A DNA stretch of 64,000 nucleotides from Anaerolineae bacterium (GTDB lineage Bacteria > Chloroflexota > Anaerolineae > Aggregatilineales > Phototrophicaceae). The notes beneath the pieces were generated by a model. That model was not told the origin of the DNA. It did not search any database and saw only the letters and a list, made by a program, of their open reading frames with translations. Position numbers and translations under genes: made by a program. Positions 16,889-24,548 of this stretch are shown here, piece after piece (the stretch's first letter is position 1; each line of letters opens with the position of its first letter). The DNA is taken from the NCBI GenBank assembly GCA_022843385.1, contig JALHNT010000020.1:1-64000 (forward strand), read 5' to 3'.

Positions 16889-18211
16889 TCAGTTGCTGGT
16901 TGCATCGCGCTGGACAAGACCCTGTTTGATGTCGGCAATTTTGGTTTCCAGGCGCTGGATGAACTCGGCGATATGAGCATTCTGATTAGCCGGGAGCGCG
17001 TTCGACAGATTCTTCAGGGTATCTCGCAGACTCTCAAATTCATGAGTTGAGCCTTTCGGCGCAATGCTGAACATCTCCACCACTGCTTCGTCGGCTTCCT
17101 TGACCTTGCCGAGAGCCAATCGAGACGTGACCAGATCGGCATAAGCCCAGTAGTTGTCGGCATCTTTCTGGATTTCGCCCCACGCCAACTGCTCCACTCG
17201 CTGATAAGAGCGCAGCATCCGCTGTCTATCCTGCTTCTGACCAAAGAGCAGGGCCAGGTTGCTGAAGGCATAAGAGGATTTGGGGGTGACTTTGGCTGCG
17301 CGATCATAGGCATCAATCGCCGCATCAATCTGTCCGCGCCGACGATAGAGACCGGCCAACGATCCCCACCACGACTCGCCATCATCATCGACCAGGTTGG
17401 GCGAAATGGAGAGACCCGCCAGGATCAGGCGTTCGGCTTCGTTGAGCATCTTGTCGCGATCTAAGCCCTGCGACATCTTCTCGGCTTTGCGCCGGGTGAC
17501 ATAGCCCAGGGCGGCCAGTGCTGGGGCAAAATCATCGCGCAGCGTCAGGGCATAGGTCAGGTGTTCCTGGGCTTCATCCAGACGTCCCATCTGGGTGTAA
17601 ACATAACCCAGCCGGTACCGGGTAATCAGATTATCGGGGTCGAGATCGAGGGCGCGCAAATAGGTCTTGACTGCGCCTTCGCGATCCTGGGATTTATAGA
17701 GGCGCTCGCCGACCGGAAGATAGGACAGCGCCAGATTGGCTTTGGCGACTCGCTCGCGCTGGTCGGCAGCCTGCTGCTGTAATTCGTGTCGCAGTGTATC
17801 GAGATTGCGTAGCTGCTCATCCATCTGGGTACGGAACTGAGCCTGGGCAGCCTCCAGGTCTTCCTGCACCTTAGCGCGTGTTGCTTCCAGTTCTTCACGG
17901 GCAGAAGCCAGTCCGCGAAAGCCAACCAGACCGCCAACGATTGCCAGCACAGTGATGAAGCCGCTGACGACGGAAACGATCAGCCCAATGGCCTCGAAGA
18001 TGCCAAGGAAATTGCCGGCGCGATCAAACGAATCATGGGCGCGCCCTTCCATCGCGGCAATCTCATCCGCCGTATTGGCGATCTCGGTTGCGATGCGCTC
18101 AACATCCGGCGTGGGTAGCGGTGGCGTCGGCGTGACATCCTGGGCTGATGCTACGAACAGCGTTTGTCCCAACAGCAGGATCAATATCAGACAAACCAGC
18201 AAGCGTTTCAT
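16889..18211 (-). CDS. Membrane-anchored coiled-coil TPR protein, partner of SLOG gene
   Basis: 440-aa protein. Sec signal peptide (residues 1-23, ending VASAQD), a short Pro/Thr-rich extracytoplasmic segment, one TM helix (about 70-97, LGIFEAIGLIVSVVSGF...), a coiled coil (100-155), then TPR repeats to ~400 (YLRALDLDPDNLITRYRLGYVYTQMGRLDEA is one). Topology from the TM puts coil and TPRs in the cytoplasm. It is 18 bp downstream of the SLOG gene, so the two are one transcription unit. SLOG proteins elsewhere pair with membrane effectors; here no known effector domain is visible, so it may be a scaffold. The function is unassigned. Confidence 0.75.
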   Translation of the reverse strand: MKRLLVCLILILLLGQTLFVASAQDVTPTPPLPTPDVERIATEIANTADEIAAMEGRAHDSFDRAGNFLGIFEAIGLIVSVVSGFITVLAIVGGLVGFRGLASAREELEATRAKVQEDLEAAQAQFRTQMDEQLRNLDTLRHELQQQAADQRERVAKANLALSYLPVGERLYKSQDREGAVKTYLRALDLDPDNLITRYRLGYVYTQMGRLDEAQEHLTYALTLRDDFAPALAALGYVTRRKAEKMSQGLDRDKMLNEAERLILAGLSISPNLVDDDGESWWGSLAGLYRRRGQIDAAIDAYDRAAKVTPKSSYAFSNLALLFGQKQDRQRMLRSYQRVEQLAWGEIQKDADNYWAYADLVTSRLALGKVKEADEAVVEMFSIAPKGSTHEFESLRDTLKNLSNALPANQNAHIAEFIQRLETKIADIKQGLVQRDATSN

Positions 18212-18229
18212 AGGTGATGTCCTTCAAAG

Positions 18230-19021
18230 TTAGCCCGTTTTTGCCGGTGGCTTATGCGCCCGGAACAATGCCGACAGCTTGGCGCGCAATTCATCCGGGC
18301 CGTCATTGATCGATACCAACAACAGCCGACCCTTGTCGATGATGGCCTGTAAATCGGCTTCTTCGGCGCGACCATCGTAAAAAGCCCGCGCCAGAATATC
18401 GGCAAAGCGTCCTGTGCCTTCAATGACCACCAGCGGGAAGGAATACAATTCAGATGTGGTGCGCTCGAAGACTTCCTTGCGCGTGATCTTGCCGCCATTG
18501 ATGAGGACGCCCAGAGCCGGTTGCTGCCGTTCACCGGAGAGGGTGTAGGTGAGCCGGGTTATCATCTCGGATTCGTCGCCGAACTCATCGCCAGCGGTCA
18601 GCACAAAATGCGAGTGTCCAGCATTCAGCGGTGACGCTTCTGAATTGTCCTGATTATGACCGCGATACTGCACCAATTCCAGCGGGGCGATGCCAATCAA
18701 CGGGAAGCGATAGCGGTTTTTGCGACGGGCGTCGCCGATCAGCACCGGGACTCCGGCTTGTGTGCCACCATCAATGACGATAGCATTCTGTTCTTCGGCA
18801 AAGCGCACCAGTCCTTTTTCGACGATGTTGCGCGTCGCCATCAGGTCTTCCGGCGACATGGCGGATGCGCCGCCTGTGACATAAATGGTGGGGCGTGGTT
18901 CGGTGAAGCCGAGCGTCTTTGCAACGACTGCCGGATCAAAACGCCGCGATACCTGAACGGCAAAGGCAGCGCGATAGTCGTCCATCGGAATCACGTAACG
19001 TTTATTTTTGGCTGGCATCAT
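18230..19021 (-). CDS. LSDAT-type SLOG nucleotide-ligand-binding protein
   Basis: 263-aa Rossmannoid protein resembling the prokaryotic LSDAT branch of the SLOG superfamily, related to the N-terminal domain of TRPM channels. Family-like landmarks in order: TIYVTGGAS (residue ~46), IVIDGGTQAGV, LIGIAPLELV, GHSHFVLT, GDESEMI, PALGVLINGG and PLVVIEGTGRFADILARAF. SLOG domains bind or generate NAD-derived or other nucleotide signals and are repeatedly found in conflict systems. It is cotranscribed with the membrane TPR protein and diverges from mutY (39 bp apart). An AGGG lies upstream of the paired ATGs at 19021/19018. The ligand is unknown. Confidence 0.78.
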   Translation of the reverse strand: MMPAKNKRYVIPMDDYRAAFAVQVSRRFDPAVVAKTLGFTEPRPTIYVTGGASAMSPEDLMATRNIVEKGLVRFAEEQNAIVIDGGTQAGVPVLIGDARRKNRYRFPLIGIAPLELVQYRGHNQDNSEASPLNAGHSHFVLTAGDEFGDESEMITRLTYTLSGERQQPALGVLINGGKITRKEVFERTTSELYSFPLVVIEGTGRFADILARAFYDGRAEEADLQAIIDKGRLLLVSINDGPDELRAKLSALFRAHKPPAKTG

Positions 19022-19060
19022 ATATCCCTAGCGCTGCTTGCTCATCAACAGGAATCGTTC

Positions 19061-20134
19061 ATGACTTTCCAAACCGATCTGCTGACCTGGTTTGACCAAC
19101 ATGCTGCCGACTTGCCCTGGCGACAGGACAAGGATGCCTATCGGGTCTGGTTATCCGAAGTGATGCTGCAACAAACCCAGATCGAAACCGTGAAGCCGTA
19201 TTACACCCGCTTCCTGGCGGCCTATCCCACTGTCCACGATCTGGCCGCTGCCCCGTTGGCCGATGTGCTGAAGTTGTGGGAAGGCTTAGGTTATTATAGC
19301 CGCGCTCGAAATTTACACCAAGCAGCACGAAAAGTTGCTCAGGAGATGAACGGCACGTTTCCCCAGACGGCTGAAGGATTGCTGGCGCTGCCGGGCATCG
19401 GCCGGTATACGGCTGGTGCGATTGCCAGCATCGCTTTTGGCGAGCGAGCGCCGGTGCTGGATGGCAATGTGATCCGCGTATTCTCGCGGTTGCTCGATCT
19501 GGCTGATGATGTGACGCAGCCGGCGGTCAAGGAGCGTCTGTGGCAGCAGGCCGCAGACTGGCTGCACCTGGATCGCCCCGGCGATTACAACCAGGCATTG
19601 ATGGAACTGGGGCAGGTGGTGTGCAAGCCGCGTCAGCCCCTTTGTGCTGAGTGTCCGGTACAGCGTCATTGTCGCGCCTTCGCCAACGGGACACAGCGGG
19701 AACGCCCGGTCAAGAAAGCCAAAGCGCCGACACCGCATTATGATGTAGCTGCCGCGATGATCTGGAATGACCAGGGACAATTGCTGATCGCGCAGCGTCC
19801 AATGGAGGGTTTGTTGGGCGGTCTGTGGGAATTCCCTGGTGGCAAGCAGGAGCCGGGCGAGACGTTGACCGAATGCCTGCTGCGCGAACTGGATGAAGAA
19901 CTGGCGATTCGGGTGGAGGTGGGCGAGTTGTTCACGACGGTGCAGCATGCGTTCACCCATTTCAGGATCACGCTCCACGCCTTCACCTGTCGTTATGTGA
20001 GCGGTGAGCCGCAGAAACGGGGCGTCCAGGACTGGGCGTGGGTCAGACCGGACGAATTGGAACGCTACAGCTTCGGCAAGGCTGACCGCGAGGTGATCCG
20101 GGCATTGCGCGAACGCCGCAGCATGTTGTTCTGA
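19061..20134 (+). CDS. mutY: A/G-specific adenine glycosylase
   Basis: Base-excision-repair enzyme removing adenine mispaired with 8-oxoguanine. 357 aa. The HhH motif LPGIGRYTAGAI and catalytic Asp in VLDGNVIRVFSR are present, as is the early WLSEVMLQQTQ signature. The 4Fe-4S cluster spacing is C-x6-C-x2-C-x5-C (VCKPRQPLCAECPVQRHC). The C-terminal half is a Nudix-like 8-oxoG recognition domain and here retains a full Nudix-box pattern (GGKQEPGE...RELDEEL), which is often degenerate in MutY. Start: ATG at 19061 with AGGA seven bases upstream; the frame opens far upstream but that overlaps the SLOG gene. Confidence 0.96.
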   Translation: MTFQTDLLTWFDQHAADLPWRQDKDAYRVWLSEVMLQQTQIETVKPYYTRFLAAYPTVHDLAAAPLADVLKLWEGLGYYSRARNLHQAARKVAQEMNGTFPQTAEGLLALPGIGRYTAGAIASIAFGERAPVLDGNVIRVFSRLLDLADDVTQPAVKERLWQQAADWLHLDRPGDYNQALMELGQVVCKPRQPLCAECPVQRHCRAFANGTQRERPVKKAKAPTPHYDVAAAMIWNDQGQLLIAQRPMEGLLGGLWEFPGGKQEPGETLTECLLRELDEELAIRVEVGELFTTVQHAFTHFRITLHAFTCRYVSGEPQKRGVQDWAWVRPDELERYSFGKADREVIRALRERRSMLF

Positions 20135-20135
20135 G

Positions 20136-20165
20136 TTGCCGCTTCGGTCAGGCACGGGATACAAT
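20136..20165 (+). promoter_or_regulatory. Candidate promoter for the LLM oxidoreductase
   Basis: TTGCCG (20136-20141), 18-bp spacer, TACAAT (20160-20165). It begins just after the mutY stop and lies 35 bp before the next start codon. Confidence 0.45.
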
Positions 20166-20200
20166 CGCGTGGAGTCCACTAGACAAGGGAGCAGAGCAAG

Positions 20201-20968
20201 ATGCGCGTTGGCGTACAACTTCATCCGCAACAGACGACCTATGCCTCATTCGCCCAAGCAGTGCAGCGTGTCGAGGCGATTGGCGTGGATAGCATCTGGA
20301 ACTGGGATCACTTTTTCCCACTGTATGACGACCCCCAGGGCAATCACTTCGAGGGCTGGACGCTGTTGACAGCGATGGCGACGCTGACCCAGCGGGCTGA
20401 GATCGGCTGTTTGGTGACCTGCAACAGCTACCGTAATCCGGCGCTGCTGACGCATATGGCGAAGACGGTTGACCATATCAGCAATGGACGGCTGATCCTG
20501 GGGATTGGCGCGGGCTGGTTCGAGCGCGATTACACCGAATATGGCTACACCTTTGGCACGGCACCGGATCGGCTGCGGGCGCTCGGTGAGTCGCTGCCCA
20601 TCATCAAGCAGCGGATGGCGGCTGAGATTCCGGCTCCGGTACGCAACCCCATCCCGATCCTGATCGGTGGCGAGGGCGAGAAGGTGACGTTGAAGCTGAC
20701 GGCGCAATATGCCGATCTGTGGAACGGTTTCGGTCCGCCCGATAAGTGGGGGCGCAAGAACGGGTTGCTGACCGAGTGGTGCGAGAAGGTCGAACGCAAC
20801 CCGGCTGATGTTGAACGGACGGCCTCGGTCTCTGCCGAGGATATACGTGAAAAACGGCTGGATGCTTTCGCTGAGGTCGGCGCAACCCACATGATCCTGG
20901 GCATGGGCGAACCCTGGGATTACGACCTGATCGAGATGATGGTGCAGTGGCGCGACTCGCTCAAGTAG
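20201..20968 (+). CDS. LLM-class F420-dependent oxidoreductase
   Basis: TIM-barrel luciferase-like monooxygenase family member of 255 aa. The N-terminal strand MRVGVQLHPQ, the DSIWNWDHFFPL segment, LVTCNSYRNPALLTHMAKTVDHISNGRLILGIGAGW (core family signature) and PIPILIGGEGEKVTLKLTAQYADLWN are characteristic of F420-dependent rather than FMN-dependent LLM enzymes, though the cofactor is inferred. At 255 aa it is shorter than the usual ~300. The substrate is unknown. It lies 66 bp after mutY with its own promoter-like sequence and is followed by a strong hairpin. Confidence 0.85.
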   Translation: MRVGVQLHPQQTTYASFAQAVQRVEAIGVDSIWNWDHFFPLYDDPQGNHFEGWTLLTAMATLTQRAEIGCLVTCNSYRNPALLTHMAKTVDHISNGRLILGIGAGWFERDYTEYGYTFGTAPDRLRALGESLPIIKQRMAAEIPAPVRNPIPILIGGEGEKVTLKLTAQYADLWNGFGPPDKWGRKNGLLTEWCEKVERNPADVERTASVSAEDIREKRLDAFAEVGATHMILGMGEPWDYDLIEMMVQWRDSLK

Positions 20969-20980
20969 CTTGTTCACCAG

Positions 20981-21007
20981 AGAGCCTGCTCATCAGCAGC
21001 AGGCTCT
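20981..21007. terminator. Hairpin between convergent genes
   Basis: Perfect 10-bp stem AGAGCCTGCT/AGCAGGCTCT (20981-20990 with 20998-21007), 7-base loop, in the 51 bp between the convergent LLM and SH3b genes. Neither flank has a long T-tract, so a bidirectional, possibly partial terminator. Confidence 0.6.
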
Positions 21008-21019
21008 TCCCTTCCAGCT

Positions 21020-22246
21020 TCAGCGTACCGTGAAGGTGCAGCTTCCGCGTTCTTCCTCGTTGGCGGTGCCCGGGCCCCAGGTGGTAAGGCCATCGCTGAT
21101 GGCGCGGCTCCAGGTGGCGCGATAGGTGACGACGTAATCGCCGGGCGTCAGCGTGCCGATTGGGACATACCAGAACTTGGCGTACTGACCGCTGACCTGC
21201 CGCGTCGCCAGACCAAACTGACGCCAGTTGCGTAGGTTATCCAGCACCACACCATTCAGGGCGATCTCGTAGGTGACGGCAGCGATATGCTGGTCGATTA
21301 GTTCCGGCGTGGTCGCCAGCCAGGCCCAGAAGATGTCGAGCTGGGTGGTCGAGGTGATGTTGGTCGGTCGCGCCATGCCGTATCTCGGATCATCGCAGAG
21401 CGCACCAATATCGACCACACGAGCCGGAGCCGAGGTGACCTCGCCGGGGGCCGGGGTGAAGGTGATGCCGACGAACGGCACACTCGGTGTTGGGCTGATG
21501 GCTGGCAGCGGGGTGAAGCTGGCAGTAGCAGTCGGCAGGTTGAGTGCCAGCGCTGTTTCCTGAATGGCGGTCAGGTCAACGACGGGCAGGGGCGGCGGAG
21601 CCAGCGTCCCGGTGACGGGCAGACTGAGCGAGTCGCGGGTGCCGACGGGTGAGGGCGTGACCACCGAACGCGGTGGAGTGGGGGTAATCGTTCCACCACC
21701 CAGGATGGCGGTCGGGAACGGCGTACCCAGGGCGATCAGCGTCAGATCAGGCGAGGGCGTGGCGCTGGGGATGAGCGTCGGCGTCGGGTTGATCCGCAGC
21801 AGGTCAGCCGCGATCCAGCCTTCGCGGCCATCCTCCAGGCGAATATTGATCCAGCGGCCGTCGGGATCGGTGGCGATGACCTGCACACCGGTGCCAGGGG
21901 TGAGCGCCATGATGGCCGAGAAGCTGACGCCGGGACCTTCGCGCACATTGACCGTTTGCAGCGAGGCAACGATGCCGGTGATGGGCGGGGTGGCGCTGGG
22001 GGTTGGCGTGTTGGATGGCGTGGGTGAGATCGGCGTATTGGATGGCGTCGATGTTTCGGTGGGCAGCGGCGTGCGCGATGGCACGGGCGTCGCGGTGAAC
22101 CGCGGCGTCATGCTGACGATGGGGGCGAGCGTATCAGTGGCGACGAGCGCTTGTTGTGACGCGCCATCGCTTCCGGTACAGGCCGCCAGGAGTAACAGAC
22201 TCAGCAGGAGAAGCTGGCTTATGGCTTTCAAAACCAACACCCTCAT
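21020..22246 (-). CDS. SH3b-domain lipoprotein with Pro/Thr/Ser-rich linkers
   Basis: 408-aa surface lipoprotein. The type-II signal peptide ends in the lipobox LLAAC (Cys ~23). A long Pro/Thr/Ser-rich linker follows (residues 40-90), then an SH3b domain (about 91-155, LQTVNVREGPGVSFSAIMAL ... GWIAADLL), another Thr/Pro-rich linker (160-265) and a C-terminal globular domain ending in an Ig-like strand set (GDYVVTYRATW). SH3b domains usually bind cell-wall or surface polymers. Monocistronic, divergent from the aspartate kinase. The C-terminal domain is not recognised. Confidence 0.8.
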   Translation of the reverse strand: MRVLVLKAISQLLLLSLLLLAACTGSDGASQQALVATDTLAPIVSMTPRFTATPVPSRTPLPTETSTPSNTPISPTPSNTPTPSATPPITGIVASLQTVNVREGPGVSFSAIMALTPGTGVQVIATDPDGRWINIRLEDGREGWIAADLLRINPTPTLIPSATPSPDLTLIALGTPFPTAILGGGTITPTPPRSVVTPSPVGTRDSLSLPVTGTLAPPPLPVVDLTAIQETALALNLPTATASFTPLPAISPTPSVPFVGITFTPAPGEVTSAPARVVDIGALCDDPRYGMARPTNITSTTQLDIFWAWLATTPELIDQHIAAVTYEIALNGVVLDNLRNWRQFGLATRQVSGQYAKFWYVPIGTLTPGDYVVTYRATWSRAISDGLTTWGPGTANEEERGSCTFTVR

Positions 22247-22327
22247 TACTTCAGAAATAACTACCCGTCAGATTAGCAACAAATTCCATATTGCGCAAAA
22301 GAGCGTAGGCCATTCGTCGGATTTTGC

Positions 22328-22356
22328 TTGACAGGTCTCGTGAGAACGGTTAATCT
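22328..22356 (+). promoter_or_regulatory. Promoter of the aspartate kinase leader
   Basis: Consensus -35 TTGACA (22328-22333), 17-bp spacer, -10 TAATCT (22351-22356). Transcription should start near 22363, giving a leader of about 190 nt before the kinase ATG. Confidence 0.8.
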
Positions 22357-22383
22357 TGACACATGTTTTGAGGAGAACATCCT

Positions 22384-22461
22384 GTGTTCTGTATGCGAAT
22401 GACTTGCGGCATGATGACCACTACTCGTTGCCAACCAACGGGTGGGAGTTTCCTGCTGTAG
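22384..22461 (+). CDS. Leader peptide (Met/Thr-rich), probable attenuator
   Basis: 25-codon open frame starting GTG at 22384 with a GAGGAG eight bases upstream, ending TAG at 22459-22461. It contains a Met-Met-Thr-Thr-Thr run (22411-22425), five Thr, four internal Met and three Cys. An intrinsic terminator follows 29 bp after the stop and the aspartate kinase ATG comes 91 bp after the stop. This is the layout of amino-acid-controlled transcription attenuation, as known for thrL in enterobacteria. Thr and Met are both end products of the aspartate pathway. Too short to be certain by coding statistics; the support is start site, composition and context. Confidence 0.7.
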   Translation: MFCMRMTCGMMTTTRCQPTGGSFLL

Positions 22462-22490
22462 CGTCGCCAGAAGCCTGAAAGTGCCAATGG

Positions 22491-22519
22491 AAGCGTGTGG
22501 AAACCCCACACGCTTTTTT
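22491..22519 (+). terminator. Attenuator terminator upstream of aspartate kinase
   Basis: 10-bp stem AAGCGTGTGG/CCACACGCTT (22491-22500 with 22506-22515), 5-base loop and a run of six T (22514-22519). It is located within the transcribed leader, 34 bp before the kinase start, so it must be read through for expression. A possible competing pair is GGGTGGG (22440-22446) with the CCCCAC at 22504-22509. Confidence 0.85.
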
Positions 22520-22552
22520 GTTGAGTCGATCACAATCATAGCGAGGGACATC

Positions 22553-23965
22553 ATGCTCATCACCATGAAATTTGGCGGGACTTCGGTGGGAAGCCCGGAA
22601 GCCATCACCAACGTCGTCAAGATCGTCAAGCAGGAAGTCCAGGCGGGCAACGCAGTGGTGGTGGTCGTCTCGGCCATGTCGGGTGTCACTGACTCGCTGT
22701 TGTCGTCGGTGAAGCAGGCGGCATCGGGCAACAAGTGGGGCTACCTCTCGACCGCCGATAAGCTGCGAGATCGCCACGAAGATACGCTGAACCAACTGCT
22801 GCCTCCCGGCGAATTGCGCGAGAAGGCGATCAACCAGATCAAGAGCCTGCTGGTGGAATACAGCGAGATCTGCAATGCTGTCAGCATCCTGACCGAAGAG
22901 ACGCCCCGTATCGCCGATGCCATCGTCTCGTATGGCGAACGGATGAGCGCCCGGTTGGTGGCGGCTGCGCTCAATCATCATGGGGTGAAGGCCGAGGCGC
23001 ATGACGCCGGCGATTATCTGCTGACCGATGACCGCTTCCAGAGCGCCACGCCGATCTGGGACGAGACCCAGGTGCGGGTGGATCGCAAGCTGATGCCGCT
23101 GATCGAGCAGGGGGTGACGCCGGTCATCACCGGCTTCATCGGCGCGACGGCCAGCGGAGCCATCACCACGCTGGGGCGCGGAGGCAGCGATTACAGCGGG
23201 GCGATCTTCGCCGCAGCCACCAACAGCGACGAACTCATCATCTGGACGGATGTCGATGGTGTGATGACCACCGATCCGCGTGTCGATAAACGCGCCCGCG
23301 TCCTGCCCTATGTGTCGTATCAGGAGGTGGGCGAACTGGCCTTCTACGGCGCGAAGGTGCTGCACCCCAAGACGGTGCAGCCGGTGCTGGATAAAGCCAT
23401 TCCGATCCGCGTCCGCAACACCTTCAACCCGTCGTTCGCCGGGACGCTGATCGGGCCGGAAGGGGCGCCGAGCGCGACGATCATCAAGGCCGTCACCAGC
23501 ATCCGCAAGGTCAGCCTGTTGACGGTCAGCGGCAAGGGGATGATCGGTGTGCCGGGGATTGCGGGACGCACCTTCCTGGCCGCGGCCAACGCTGGAGCCA
23601 GCATCCTGATGATTTCCCAGTCGTCCTCCGAGCAGAGCTTCTGTTTCCTGGTGACGGATAACAGCGCCGAGCAGGTCAAGGAATCCATCGAGACCCAGTT
23701 GGAGAGCGAGATCAGCGCCCGCGACATCGACCGGGTGGATGTCCGCGACGACGTGGTGATTATCACGGCGGTTGGGGCGGGCATGAGCGGGACGCCGGGT
23801 GTGGCCGGGCGGGTGTTCTCCACGATGGGCAACAACGGCATCAATGTGATGGCTATTGCCCAGGGATCGTCGGAATGCAGCATTTCGTTCGTGGTGGCTG
23901 AAGCCGACCTGGAACGGGCGGTCATCAAGCTGCATGACCTGGCGCTGGAGAGCGTTCCGGTCTAA
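22553..23965 (+). CDS. lysC: Aspartate kinase (ACT-regulated)
   Basis: First enzyme of Lys/Thr/Met biosynthesis, phosphorylating L-aspartate. 470 aa, monofunctional. The kinase domain starts with the KFGGTSVG signature. ERMSARLVAA, ITGFIGAT, TTLGRGGSDYSGA and IIWTDVDGVMTTDPR are all conserved. Two tandem ACT domains (about residues 320-390 and 400-470: VSLLTVSGKGMIGVPGIAGR and VVIITAVGAGMSGTPGVAGR) provide feedback control. The length resembles class-I/ThrA-type kinases more than the ~400-aa LysC. The ATG at 22553 has a GAGGG five bases upstream. Expression is probably governed by the leader peptide/terminator directly upstream. Confidence 0.95.
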   Translation: MLITMKFGGTSVGSPEAITNVVKIVKQEVQAGNAVVVVVSAMSGVTDSLLSSVKQAASGNKWGYLSTADKLRDRHEDTLNQLLPPGELREKAINQIKSLLVEYSEICNAVSILTEETPRIADAIVSYGERMSARLVAAALNHHGVKAEAHDAGDYLLTDDRFQSATPIWDETQVRVDRKLMPLIEQGVTPVITGFIGATASGAITTLGRGGSDYSGAIFAAATNSDELIIWTDVDGVMTTDPRVDKRARVLPYVSYQEVGELAFYGAKVLHPKTVQPVLDKAIPIRVRNTFNPSFAGTLIGPEGAPSATIIKAVTSIRKVSLLTVSGKGMIGVPGIAGRTFLAAANAGASILMISQSSSEQSFCFLVTDNSAEQVKESIETQLESEISARDIDRVDVRDDVVIITAVGAGMSGTPGVAGRVFSTMGNNGINVMAIAQGSSECSISFVVAEADLERAVIKLHDLALESVPV

Positions 23966-23972
23966 CACAGTT

Positions 23973-24008
23973 TTAGTTCTTAGTTGGTTAGTTCTTAGTT
24001 GTTCGTTC
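23973..24008 (+). repeat. Heptamer block, TTAGTTN family (5 units)
   Basis: TTAGTTC, TTAGTTG, one extra G, TTAGTTC, TTAGTTG, TTCGTTC, beginning 8 bp after the aspartate kinase stop. A second block of the same family lies at 29546-29580. Confidence 0.85.
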
Positions 24009-24209
24009 AAAGCAGGTCGGTTGGCTTTCGCTGATGCCTCTTGTGAATGGGCTTGCCAGACCATCAGTCAATTAGCCTGCTCTGATTCGGCCTGGGCTGA
24101 TTAACCTCCCTCATCAACTACCACCGCCGGCGGATCGTCGTTTGCGGTGGTGGATCTCTCCCTCAGATGCGCCGCTATTAACGCGACCTTCTACTTTTCC
24201 CAATCGCTT

Positions 24210-24245
24210 GATTCACAAGATTCGTCAGATTCGTCAGATTCGCAT
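24210..24245 (+). repeat. Nonamer block, GATTCGTCA family (4 units)
   Basis: Four 9-bp units: GATTCACAA, GATTCGTCA, GATTCGTCA, GATTCGCAT. A related nonamer, AAATTCGTC, occurs twice at 24379-24396. Confidence 0.8.
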
Positions 24246-24289
24246 CAATCTATTTTTCGATTCGCGAATCATGGCCGGCGGACGACTCA

Positions 24290-24345
24290 AGTGCTGAGTG
24301 TAAAGTGCAAAGTGAAAAGTGACGAGTAATGAGTGACGAGTAATG
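24290..24345 (+). repeat. Heptamer block, AGTGNNN family (8 units)
   Basis: Eight contiguous 7-bp units: AGTGCTG, AGTGTAA, AGTGCAA, AGTGAAA, AGTGACG, AGTAATG, AGTGACG, AGTAATG. The first three or four bases are conserved while the rest vary; the last four units form a perfect 14-bp duplication. Confidence 0.85.
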
Positions 24346-24378
24346 AGACTTTCTGCTGCTGATGGATGGCCGGTGCAA

Positions 24379-24396
24379 AAATTCGTCAAATTCGTC
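24379..24396 (+). repeat. Nonamer pair AAATTCGTC
   Basis: Two perfect 9-bp units followed by a degenerate third (AAAGTCACT). Related to the block at 24210-24245. Confidence 0.7.
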
Positions 24397-24432
24397 AAAG
24401 TCACTCCTGACTTTTGTGAACAATTGCCGTCG

Positions 24433-24460
24433 GCCATCAGCTTTCAGCCCTCAGCATTCG
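24433..24460 (+). repeat. Heptamer block, GCNNTCA family (4 units)
   Basis: GCCATCA, GCTTTCA, GCCCTCA, GCATTCG in exact 7-bp register, followed by GCAAAAG. Confidence 0.7.
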
Positions 24461-24513
24461 GCAAAAGACGAATACAGAGCATACAGAGAGAAATCACCGA
24501 GCAAATCCTTTAT

Positions 24514-24548
24514 CAATCGACTATCGGCTATCGGCTATCGACTACCGG
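24514..24548 (+). repeat. Heptamer block, CTATCGG family (5 units)
   Basis: CAATCGA, CTATCGG, CTATCGG, CTATCGA, CTACCGG in perfect 7-bp register. Confidence 0.85.

Noticed and set aside
18656..19060. Upstream extension of the mutY frame
   Set aside because: Overlaps the SLOG gene on the opposite strand; AGGA-ATG at 19061 and the MutY N-terminus fix the start.
19313..20230. 305-codon open frame antisense to mutY
   Set aside because: Fully covered by a confidently identified MutY on the other strand; no family signature.
22363..22520. Lysine or SAM riboswitch in front of aspartate kinase
   Set aside because: I could not find the conserved cores of either class in the leader, while a leader peptide with stop and terminator explains it. 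A covariance-model scan would settle it.
22421..24064. 547-codon open frame antisense to aspartate kinase
   Set aside because: Composition is His/Arg/Asp/Gly-biased nonsense, it mirrors the conserved kinase codons and has no ribosome site or recognisable domain. A shadow of a GC-rich gene.
24120..24151. 8-bp dyad considered as a terminator of aspartate kinase
   Set aside because: Loop of 16 bases and no T-tract on either strand; reported only as a dyad.
24210..24548. Short direct repeats considered as a CRISPR array
   Set aside because: Units are 7-9 bp and contiguous without spacers, and no cas gene is in the window.
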